The notes under the pieces were generated by a model, which ran no database searches, was not told where the DNA came from, and saw only the letters and a program-made list of their open reading frames with translations. Below are positions 54,315 to 64,000 of a stretch of DNA of 64,000 nucleotides, piece after piece (position 1 is the first letter of the stretch; each line of letters opens with the position of its first letter). The stretch lies in assembly GCA_021521415.1 (NCBI GenBank), contig JAIQDT010000026.1, forward strand, positions 4,863,001 through 4,927,000, in the 5' to 3' direction. The stretch comes from Bidens hawaiensis (taxonomy: Eukaryota; Streptophyta; Magnoliopsida; Asterales; Asteraceae). The translations under genes and the position numbers were made by a program.

Positions 54315-56385
54315 GGTTGTATGGAATTCTTGGCAAATGTGACTATAAAGAACCCTGATGAGAAACGCATAGAAGAGATTCCCGTTGTACATGAATACAC
54401 CGATGTCTTTCCCGATGATCTACCTGGATTACCACCGAACCGACAGGTTGAATTCCATTTTGACTTAATCCCAGGATCAGCCCCTATTGCTAAGGCACCT
54501 TACCAATTGGCACTCTCTGAAACGCAAGAAGTATCTAATAGTTACAGGAGTTGTTAGATAAGGGTTTCATTCGTCCTAGTTATTCTCCTTGGGGAGCACC
54601 GATATTGTTTGTAAAGAAGAAAGATGGAAGTTTTAGAATGTGCATCGATTACCGGGAATTAAACAAAGTTACCATCAAGAACCGATACCCTCTTCCACGA
54701 ATAGATGACTTGTTTGACCAACTTCAAGGGGCAAACTATTTTTCAAAAATTGACCTTCGAGTTAAAATTCAAGAGGAAGATGTGTCTAAAACGGCGTTCC
54801 GAACTCGTTATGGTAACTATGAATTCCTAATTATGCCGTTCGGACTAACTAATGCTCCCGCAGTTTTCATGGATCTTATGAATCGAGTTTGTAAACCGTA
54901 TCTCGACAAATTCGTTATTGTGTTTATTGATGACATCTTAATATATTCAAAAACCAAGGAGGAACACGAGCAGCACTTACGAACCATTTTGGAGCTGCTG
55001 AGGCAGGAAAAGTTGTATGCCAAATTATCAAAGTGTGAATTTTGGCTACAAGAGGTACAATTTCTAGGGCACGTTGTTAACCGACACGGTATCCATGTAG
55101 ACCCGAGCAAGATTGAAGCCATCAAAAGTTGGCAAGCCCCAAAGTCACCGAAAGAAATTCGCCAATTTTTGCGTTTAGCTGGGTATTATCGGCGTTTTAT
55201 TGCTAATTTTTCCAGTATAGCCCAACCTTTAACTCTTTTGACTCAAAAAGATCGTGCTTATGCTTGGGGAGAAGAATAAGAAGCGGCTTTTCAATTGCTG
55301 AAACAGAAACTATGCCAAGCCCCGATACTGAGTCTTCCAGAGGGAACTGATGATCTGGTAGTTTATTGTGACGCGTCCCGGAAAGGTTTAGGGTGCGTAC
55401 TTATGCAAACAAACAAAGTCATAGCAAACGCTTCTCGACAGTTAAAGGTGCACGAGAAGAATTATACCACTCATGATTTGGAAATGGGCGCGGTCATTTT
55501 CGCACTTAAGATCTGGAGGCACTATTTGTATGGCACCAAATGTACAGTATACACCGACCACAAGAGCCTACAGCATATTTTTGACCAGAAAGAACTGAAC
55601 ATGAGGCAGAGAAGATGGGTAGAGCTGTTGAACGATTATGACTATGAGATTCGATACCATCCGGGCAAGGCTAATATAGTAGCAGATGCTTTGAGCAGAA
55701 AAGACGGGATCAAACCGCTACGGGTCCGAGCACTTGGAATGATCGTCCAAACCAGTCTCACCGAACAAATTCGTATTGCTCAAAACGAAGCTCTGAAAGG
55801 AGATCACTTGGAAAATGAAAACTTGCATGGGACCGAACAAAACTTTGAAGAAAGAACTGACGAAATTCTATACTACAAAAACCGAATTTGGATTCCCACT
55901 TTCAGCAATCTGTGTGACTTGATCATGAACGACGCCCATAAGTCCAAATACTCCATTCATCCTGGAACGGATAAGATGTACATGGACTTGAAGGAGTATT
56001 ATTGATGGCCCGGTATGAAGAAGGATATAGCCACATACATCAGTAAATGTTTAACTTGTGCGAGGGTTAAGGCTGAATATCAAAAACCTTCGGGAATGTT
56101 GCACCAACCGGAAATACCACAATGGAAATGGGAACAAGTTACCATGGATTTTGTAACACACCTTCCTAAAACTTCCCGAGGAAATGATGCAATATGGGTG
56201 ATAGTTGACCGACTAACCAAATCCGCACACTTCCTTCCAATCCGAACCACTTACACAACCGAAAAACTTGCTCACATTTACATAAATTAAATCGTATCCC
56301 GACACGGCGTACCCATTTCAATTATTTCTGATCGAGATAGCCATTTCACCTCTCGTTTCTGGCAAGCCGTACAAGAAGCTTTGGG
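54315..56385 (+). pseudogene. E5 RT, RNase H and integrase N-half, copy 1, broken
   Basis: RT blocks: [47 protein letters not shown] and [11 protein letters not shown]. Five residues (SGYHQ of the DLRSGYHQ block) are missing in frame at 54760/54761. Breaks shared with copy 2: a frameshift near 54535-54550, TAA after WGEE (55277-55279), TGA before WPGMKKD (56003-56005) and TAA after HIYIN (56288-56290). RNase H shows [25 protein letters not shown] and VADALSRK. Integrase has its zinc region and [10 protein letters not shown], then is cut after [11 protein letters not shown] at the duplication junction, so its catalytic Glu is absent. Confidence 0.88.
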
Positions 56386-58117
56386 AACGGGCCCCGTGGC
56401 TAATCCGGGACCCCAGTATGTGATCCTTCTTTATAACTTAATCATTTTATTAACCAATACATTTACCCAAGCTTATTTTCCCATAACTGTTTTCTGAACG
56501 CGTAAACGAACAACTTAGCCCAGATGGGAAAACGGGAATTTGAGCCAAGTTCAGTTCTAAGTATTAGACATTGAACAACATCACAACCTAAGCCTATTGC
56601 CACTTTCTAGGCGTTCCAGCTACACCCAGATTAGTTATACAGCCCAGTTTAGTATTGAGAATATAATAATATTAAAATATTAATATTATTATAATATTGA
56701 TTATAGGAACTACTGATAGCGGACCGAACAAACCACGAGCTGATACAGTACTGATTATCTTCATAACCGTGAGTTTCATGACCCCACTTCTAAACTGTTT
56801 TACGAACTTTTTAGGGTGAAAAGCATGTTTGATTATATATACATACCTAAAACATGTATTGATGTGAATTATCTAAGTGCTAACACACGAAAGTCCCCAC
56901 GATCAAAGTGATTTACTTCGAGCCGGTGGCTTGTGAATAGTACAATTGGTTTGACAAACCCAAACGGAGCCGGCATGTATTGTTGAGACTTTACTCCGTT
57001 TTCACATGACCATATTTATACAACACGTTATGTAGTGTTATACGTAGCTACTTGGGGCATGTTGTGGGCGGAAAGAGGCCACAGTGGTTGATTGAGCGTG
57101 GGAAATGGATGCACGCAGCACATACAGTCAAGGCTTCACTGTAGCTTAGCATAATTACATCATTTACATACATACATACATACTTATTTCATGATTACAA
57201 GTGTTAACTTGTGAATACTCATTACTGTTTTCTCGAAACTCGTGAAACTCACTAACTCTAATAGTTGACCTGTTTAAATCTGCTTTTCAGGTGTACCTAA
57301 ATCGGAATGATTTGGTGATCTATTACTTGCCCAAGGTGTGTGGTTGATGCTATGTGAATAGAGGCAAGGGTATTAGTAGTAAGAACGTATAGTTAACGAA
57401 CTAGTTTTGTTTGTATCACCTAGACTGTAAAACAATGATAGAACAAAGAAATGTAATATATTGTAAATTAGTTTGTAATATTTCTTTATAAACAATGTGT
57501 TGATACCAGAGGTGTCTGTTACATTCCCGTTTTACGCTTCCGCAATGTGCTAGTCGGAGTGTGACAGAAGTTGGTATCAGAGCCATTGGTTATAAAGGAT
57601 TAGGTTATCCCTTAGGGTACCTAAAATATAACCGTAGGCTCGATTAACTCTGGGCAATATTTAAATAATAAATTAATATTATATACTGATGGATGTTGGG
57701 ATAAACTTGTAGGGCAAGTGAGTTATTGTGGTCCGGAACATAATAACAGACTTGCTTGTACGAGGGAATTCGAGGAGAAGTCGCGGAACGTGTGGTTAGG
57801 TAAAAGTGGCAACATATGTGTATAAAAGGTAATGTGAAAGTATATATATATGTAACACTCATACGTGCTTAATTGGAACAAGGTGTATGAATACGTGTAC
57901 GTACGATACTCTTTGATGACGGTAAATTTTACTATGAATATTATATTCATTTATATTCAATATTGATTTAAATAATAATAATAATTAAAATTTTAATAAA
58001 ACTAATATTATATTCTAATATAATTAATATTAAATTTGGTTTAATTAATTAATCTTTTCGACAATAGTTAGCGCTAGCAATAGATATTATTCTTATAACT
58101 AACCTTTGTGCAGAGTC

Positions 58118-58876
58118 ATGTCAAGGAATAACGACTATGTATCGGAAGAAGAACCGGTAATCTCTGTTGAGGAGGATCCAGATGAGGAATCCGAGGAGGA
58201 TCCAGAGGAGGAATCCGAGGAGGATCCGGAAGAGGAGGAACCGGAGGAGGAGGAGGAAGAGGTGGAAGAAGAAGTTATCTATAGAGAGCTACCCAGGAAT
58301 GTGCCTGATCTATCCGGCTACAGATGCGATAGTTATCCCCCCAGGTCACCACGCAGGGATCAAAACGAAGTTAACAGTCAGTATCGTTCACCTGCTAGAG
58401 TAGCCCGATCACCCACTCCACCCATTCACCTGTCGCCGACGACTTCAGCTACTGCGCGAGTCCGATAGACTGCTCGTATTCGGGTAACCCCGATTGACCC
58501 TACCTCGATTCCATTCAGATCTACCCACGACCGGGGAGGACCTTCACGCCCTAGGGCGGATACTTCATCTTCCCGTTCATTGAGTATACCTACTCCTCGC
58601 CCTGACCTCCCAAACGCAGGAAACAACTCTTGGATGGCTGTCCTGACTGACCGCGTGATAGACCACTCGATAGCCATAGCCAATTTTAACCAGGAAAGGA
58701 GGGATGTGACCAAGTGCTTATCGACGTTACATCATATAGTACTGAACTTGCAGCAGTCAGATGCCTACCACCGTTGGTGTTTGGATAGGGTGACAGTTCG
58801 ACTGTGGAACTGTTACTGGATGATCACGGTGTTGTTGTTTGTATGTTTGTGGTTAGTCTATCGTATGTATGGATAG
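58118..58876 (+). pseudogene. E5 leader ORF, copy 2
   Basis: Same frame and length as 51396-52154, with the same TAG (58466-58468). Amino-acid changes are few (for example Glu to Asp in the first acidic repeat, and IANINQ to IANFNQ). The C-terminal hydrophobic segment is unchanged. Both copies are too recent for their similarity to show selection. Confidence 0.6.
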
Positions 58877-59222
58877 ATGCAGAATGTTACAGATATGTGT
58901 ACTTGATCTTTTGATACTCCATGTATGTATATAGTAGTATGTTATGTTAACATGGGGCACAATTTTGTATACTATTACAAGCACTGACCCTTATAGGGTT
59001 AAGTCTAACTGTCACTTAGTGACAGATTTTGATATACACATGCAAGCACTGGCCTTTATCAGGCAAAGTCTATGTATCTTTTATTATCAATATACAACAC
59101 ACTTTGTGAAATGTCAGTATGTTATCTGATTTACCTGTATAACATTTATTGTGATTATTATTACACAGTGCCGTAGTCTGGAAATTAGTATTAATTGGCT
59201 TATATTTGTTTATCATTATAGA

Positions 59223-61034
59223 ATGGCCCCAAAGAAAGCAAACCCCATGACTGAGGCAGAAATAGCCGAGATGATTGCTCGGCAAATACAGGCAGTAATT
59301 CCACTAATTGTAACACTGGTGACTACCGGTGTAAACGCAAATACACAAACAAACCAGCAACATATCAATAATGCTCCCCCAACCAACAATGAAATAGTTA
59401 CAAATAACAATCCCCCACCTAATACAAATGCCCCTACCAATGTAAATAATCCCCCACCTGATGCAAATAATGTCAACAACAATAATCCCTCACCGAACCC
59501 AAACAATAACAATAACAACCCTAATCCCCCTCGAAGGGAATATTCGATCAAAAACTTTATGGCCTGTAAACCGATTGATTTCAAGGGCACTGAAGGGCCA
59601 AACGGGTTAATCAAATGGATCGAAAAGACTGAATCCGTCCTCAATATCAGCAATTGTCCACCCGAAAACATTGTCAAGTATGTTGCTTCTACTTTTACGG
59701 ATCATGCTTTGATGTGGTGGAACACTACAGTTCAGATAAAAGGGCAAGATACAATTAACCGCATGACATGGGCTGAACTCAAAACATTGATTCTAGAACA
59801 TTTTTGCCCAAAGAATGAAATACAAAGGTTAGAACACGAACTTTGGAGTTTGGAAATGAAACGAGCGGATCATTTGGGATATACGAACCACTTCAATGAA
59901 TTGGCCCGCTTAGTACCATGGTTAGTAACTCCTGAAGATAAACGAGTTGAACGTTATATTTGGGGTTTAGCCCCGGAAGTGAGGAGTTTGGTGAACTCCG
60001 TGGGGCACACATCGTTTGAAAATGTTGTGACCCAAGCCGGAATTGTGACTTTTGACTTGGTAAGAAGCGGAGTATTGAGAATGACCGGAGAATCAGTGGG
60101 TATGAAATGAACTGACTATGGGACGAGAGCACAAGGAAGACAATCAAGCAAACGTGCACGTCCGACAATAAGAAATTATGCTATAACTGGTTCCGATACG
60201 AAGCAAGACAGGTATAAGGGACCCTTGACAAAGTGCGATAAATGTAATAACCATCATGTGGGAGAATGCAGATTCCCGGTATGCCAGAAATGTGGTCGAA
60301 CTGGGCATTATGCCTCTAATTGCAGAGCAGGTGCAGAAATTGTGAGCCGACCAACTCAAACAACTCAACCTCGTCGTCCACCGCCACCGAGACCTCAGCC
60401 AATCCGCCAACAACCTATCCAACAAACTTTAACCGGAGCAACCTACCGTAGCTGCTATGAATGTGGCAGTACAGAACATATTAGAAGAAACTGCCCCAAG
60501 TTGAATCCAAGAGCAGTTACTAGACCGAACCAAGCATCGACTTCAAGTGCGCCTCGGGGACGTGCGTTCGTTATCGGGTCTGGGGAAGCACGACAAGACC
60601 CAAACGTAGTAACAGGTACATTTGTTGTTTCTGATCAATATGCTTCTGTATTATTTGATACTGGTGCCGATAGAAGCTTTGTTTCCACTAGTTTTGTATC
60701 CCTGGGTAATATGCCAGTTAGTGAACTAACAAATCCCTATACTATAGAACTCGCTAACGGTAACTCTATAACTGTCAACCAAATAATCCAAAATTGTTCC
60801 ATTATTCTTAATGACCACCCATTCCTTATTGACCTACTCCCGGTAGAGTTAGGAAGTTTTGATGTTATTGTCTGCATGGACTGGTTAACCAAGAATAAGG
60901 CAGAGATTGTGTGTAACGAAAATATGGTTAAAATTCCCCTTCCGGAAGGTGAAATGATTATGGCACAGGGAGAGAAGTCTGGTTCGATATTACCTCTCGT
61001 GTCTCATCTTAAAGTGTTGAAATGTTTACGCTAA
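59223..61034 (+). pseudogene. E5 gag and protease, copy 2
   Basis: Gag is open for 295 codons from 59223 to the shared TGA at 60108-60110, including the Asn/Pro-rich linker and the full Gag domain. Three zinc-knuckle-like motifs are kept (CDKCNNHHVGEC, CQKCGRTGHYASNC, CYECGSTEHIRRNC). Protease [11 protein letters not shown] follows, then MDWLTKNKAEIVC, ending at TAA 61032-61034. It is the better preserved copy. Confidence 0.88.
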
Positions 61035-63105
61035 GGTTGTATGGAATTCTTGGCAAACGTGACTATAAAGAACCCTGATGAGAAACGCATAGAAGAGATT
61101 CCCGTTGTACGTGAATACACCGATGTCTTTCCCGATGATCTACCTGGATTACCACCGAACCGACAGGTTGAATTCCATTTTGACTTAATCCCAGGATCAG
61201 CCCCTATTGCTAAGGCACCTTACCAATTGGCACTCTCTGAAACGCAAGAAGTATCTAATAGTTACAGGAGTTGTTAGATAAGGGTTTCATTCGTCCTAGT
61301 TATTCTCCTTGGGGAGCACCGATATTGTTTGTAAAGAAGAAAGATGGAAGTTTTAGAATGTGCATCGATTACCGGGAATTAAACAAAGTTACCATCAAGA
61401 ACCGATACCCTCTTCCACGAATAGATGACTTGTTTGACCAACTTCAAGGGGCAAACTATTTTTCAAAAATTGACCTTCGAGTTAAAATTCAAGAAGAAGA
61501 TGTGTCTAAAACGGCGTTCCGAACTCGTTATGGTAACTATGAATTCCTAATTATGCCGTTCGGACTAACTAATGCTCCCGCAGTTTTCATGGATCTTATG
61601 AATCGAGTTTGTAAACCGTATCTCGACAAATTCGTTATTGTGTTTATTGATGACATCTTAATATATTCAAAAACCAAGGAGGAACACGAGCAGCACTTAC
61701 GAACCATTTTGGAGCTGCTGAGGCAGGAAAAGTTGTATGCCAAATTATCAAAGTGTGAATTTTGGCTACAAGAGGTACAATTTCTAGGGCACGTTGTTAA
61801 CCGACACGGTATCCATGTAGACCCGAGCAAGATTGAAGCCATCAAAAGTTGGCAAGCCCCAAAGTCACCGAAAGAAATTCGCCAATTTTTGCGTTTAGCT
61901 GGGTATTATCGGCGTTTTATTGCTAATTTTTCCAGTATAGCCCAACCTTTAACTCTTTTGACTCAAAAAGATCGTGCTTATGCTTGGGGAGAAGAATAAG
62001 AAGCGGCTTTTCAATTGCTGAAACAGAAACTATGCCAAGCCCCGATACTGAGTCTTCCAGAGGGAACTGATGATCTGGTAGTTTATTGTGACGCGTCCCG
62101 GAAAGGTTTAGGGTGCGTACTTATGCAAACAAACAAAGTCATAGCATACGCTTCTCGAAAGTTAAAGGTGCACGAGAAGAATTATACCACTCATGATTTG
62201 GAAATGGGCGCGGTCATTTTCGCACTTAAGATCTGGAGGCACTATTTGTATGGCACCAAATGTACAGTATACACCGACCATAAGAGCCTACAGCATATTT
62301 TTGACCAGAAAGAACTGAACATGAGGCAGAGAAGATGGGTAGAGCTGTTGAACGATTATGACTATGAGATTCGATACCATCCGGGCAAGGCTAATATAGT
62401 AGCAGATGCTTTGAGCAGAAAAGACGGGATCAAACCGCTACGGGTCCGAGCACTTGGAATGATCGTCCAAACCAGTCTCACCGAACAAATTCGTATTGCT
62501 CAAAACGAAGCTCTGAAAGGAGATCACTTGGAAAATGAAAACTTGCATGGGACCGAACAAAACTTTGAAGAAAGAACTGACGAAATTCTATACTACAAAA
62601 ACCGAGTTTGGATTCCCACTTTCAGCAATCTGTGTGACTTGATCATGAACGACGCCCATAAGTCCAAATACTCCATTCATCCTGGAACGGATAAGATGTA
62701 CATGGACTTGAAGGAGTATTATTGATGGCCCGGTATGAAGAAGGATATAGCCACATACATCAGTAAATGTTTAACTTGTGCGAGGGTTAAGGCTGAATAT
62801 CAAAAACCTTCGGGAATGTTGCACCAACCGGAAATACCACAATGGAAATGGGAACAAGTTACCATGGATTTTATAACACACCTTCCTAAAACTTCCCGAG
62901 GAAATGATGCAATATGGGTGATAGTTGACCGACTAACCAAATCCGCACACTTCATTCCAATCCGAACCACTTACACAACCGAAAAACTTGCTCACATTTA
63001 CATAAATTAAATCGTATCCCGACACGGCGTACCCATTTCAATTATTTCTGATCGAGATAGCCATTTCACCTCTCCTTTCTGGCAAGCCGTACAAGAAGCT
63101 TTGGG
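61035..63105 (+). pseudogene. E5 RT, RNase H and integrase N-half, copy 2, broken
   Basis: It shares with copy 1 the in-frame RT deletion (61480/61481), the frameshift near 61255-61270 and the three later stops (61997-61999, 62723-62725, 63008-63010). Catalytic [11 protein letters not shown] and the RNase H acidic residues are present. Integrase ends at the same mid-core point. Confidence 0.88.
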
Positions 63106-63180
63106 AACGGGCCCTGTGGCTAATCCGGGACCCCAGTATGTGATCCTTCTTTATAACTTAATCATTTTATTAACCAATAC
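63106..63180 (+). repeat. 75-bp E5 LTR fragment inside integrase
   Basis: It corresponds to 49664-49738 of the 5' LTR and joins to pol C-terminal sequence at about 63180/63181 (AATACAAAATC). Integrase from mid-core to near the C-terminus is missing across it. Confidence 0.9.
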
Positions 63181-63303
63181 AAAATCTCTCTAGTCAAAGT
63201 TCGATGGAACTCAGAACGGGGACCCGAATTCACGTGGGAGTGGAAATCCGAATTCAAAAAGAAATACCCGCACTTGTTTCCAAACAAAGACAAAGTTGAA
63301 TAA
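63181..63303 (+). pseudogene. E5 pol C-terminus, chromodomain-like tail
   Basis: The frame reads [20 protein letters not shown] and KKKYPHLFPN, closely like the E4 tail, and ends at TAA 63301-63303. It is the C-terminal, chromatin-targeting part of integrase in chromoviruses. Confidence 0.87.
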
Positions 63304-63331
63304 TCAAATTTCGGGGACGAAATTATCTAAC

Positions 63332-63343
63332 GAGGGGAGAATG
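63332..63343 (+). promoter_or_regulatory. E5 polypurine tract
   Basis: GAGGGGAGAATG directly precedes the LTR start; TTTCGGGGACGAAATTAT before it is the usual 3' non-coding context in this group. Confidence 0.85.
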
Positions 63344-64000
63344 TGACATTTGAGCCAAAACAAGGTACACCTCATTACTTATTTACCGATTAATCAAATA
63401 AACGCCTTTTGCGTAACAAACGAACGATTAACCGAACGGGTCGGGTTATGACCCAGAAATCTTGGGGGGCCATCTATAAGTGATTTACGTTTAATATAAG
63501 CTAAAATATTACTAATATGGCCTTATTTCGATAGCAAACAAGTTAAACGAAAACATGCTCGTTTAACTACCCGCTATAGATTTAAACGCGAAAGATAGTT
63601 ACAAACCAAGCATTGTATCATCCGTTAAGCCGAAAAAGACTTACCAAACACTTATTTGAAATGTTTTAAGCGATCCATGAAAATATTTTTGATTTTTACA
63701 AACATATAGTATGTTTTTATAATTTTACACAAAACTAGCCGAAAAACACTCGTTTTCGCGCTGTTTAACGCACCCGATAAGTTTTTCGCGCCAAAAACCG
63801 AACCCGAACTAAATTTGGACTGGGCTTTTCGTATTTGGGTTTGAGAAATCAGAAACTTGGGCCAAAATGAGCCCAAAGTGGGCCCATGGGCTTCCGGCCG
63901 CAGCCGCCACCCCACCCCCCCCTTTTTTTTCCTTTCACATATAAACTAGATTTGAGATATTTTTACACATATTTTCAAACACAACTTCTGGAACTCTTCT
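63344..64000 (+). repeat. E5 3' LTR, first 657 bp
   Basis: It aligns to 48097 onward with scattered differences (for example AACATGG against AACAAGG, and CAGTACG against CATTACT) and one 10-bp-scale difference near 63865. The rest is outside the window. Confidence 0.9.

Larger units (their letters stand above)
49664..56385 (+). repeat. E5 tandem unit, copy 1 (6722 bp)
   Basis: This unit runs from inside the 5' LTR (AACGGGCCCC) to mid-integrase (GCTTTGGG). The same unit follows at 56386. About 40 single-base differences and one 2-bp length change were seen by eye between copies, roughly 0.6 percent. Confidence 0.93.
56386..63105 (+). repeat. E5 tandem unit, copy 2 (6720 bp)
   Basis: It begins within LTR sequence without any LTR start, directly fused to integrase of copy 1, and ends at the same integrase position. 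The junction sequence TTTGGGAACGGGCCC is the same at both ends, so the fusion formed once and was then duplicated. Confidence 0.93.
48097..64000 (+). mobile_element. E5: Tekay-like Ty3/gypsy element with internal tandem duplication, 3' end outside the window
   Basis: A full 5' LTR, primer binding site, leader ORF, gag and pol to mid-integrase are followed by a second copy of the segment from inside the LTR to mid-integrase, then 75 bp of LTR, the pol C-terminus, a polypurine tract and the first 657 bp of the 3' LTR. Left flank AACGG (48092-48096). Both copies share five stops or frame breaks and an RT deletion, so the element was dead before duplication. It lies in E2R integrase. Confidence 0.9.

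Noticed and set aside
48097..64000. Three separate E5-type insertions
   Set aside because: There is no LTR start or target duplication at 56386 or 63106; both joins are inside LTR and integrase sequence, so a tandem duplication in one element fits better.
1..64000. Host genes, tRNA or rRNA genes
   Set aside because: Every long frame belongs to a retroelement protein, apart from the weak frame at 24783-25067; TGGTATCAGAGC sites are primer binding sites, not tRNA genes.

Overview
The window is plant nuclear DNA made almost entirely of LTR retrotransposons stacked inside one another. I recognise no host gene, tRNA, rRNA, CRISPR array or bacterial feature. The evidence is the set of Ty3/gypsy lineages (one Athila-like, three chromovirus/Tekay-like), the two Ty1/copia lineages (one Sirevirus with a third ORF, one ordinary copia family present twice), initiator-methionine-type primer binding sites, TG...CA LTRs and 5-bp target duplications. 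The Sirevirus third ORF and the Gag types recall asterid (Asteraceae-like) plants, but that placement is an inference from memory.

Layout, with names used below. E1 (1-7034, +): 3' part of an Athila-like gypsy element with a complete 3' LTR. E2L (7035-11904, -): copia element cut by E1 inside its reverse transcriptase. E6 (11905-24679, +): decayed Sirevirus with gag, pol, an env-like third ORF and a short 3' LTR, followed by about 635 bp of unassigned sequence. E2R (25315-28046 and 46995-48096, +): second copy of the E2 family in opposite orientation to E2L, interrupted by E3 and later by E5. E3 (28047-46993, +): gypsy element whose gag is split by E4. E4 (30530-41241, -): nearly intact, very young gypsy element with 2501-bp LTRs and a perfect ATAAC target duplication. 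E5 (48097-64000, +): gypsy element carrying a 6.72-kb internal tandem duplication; its 3' LTR runs off the window. The deepest stack is E6 > E2R > E3 > E4.

Only E4 looks recently mobile: its main reading frame is open for about 1415 codons, the catalytic residues are present, and I saw two differences between its LTRs. All other elements carry stops, frameshifts or deletions and are annotated as pseudogenes.

The most unusual signal is non-coding. In E2, E4 and E5, and in a related form in E6 and E1, leaders and LTRs contain families of short hairpins. Several keep the loop or flank while the two stem arms change together between copies. One E4 cassette carries the LTR TATA box and recurs three times in the 3' untranslated region. 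Other notable items: a leader ORF in E5 that would encode an acidic, coiled-coil, tail-anchored protein upstream of gag; two non-coding motifs (17 and 23 nt) shared in the same order between the 3' regions of Athila-like E1 and Sirevirus E6; and a two-step history for the E5 duplication driven by a 75-bp LTR fragment inside integrase.
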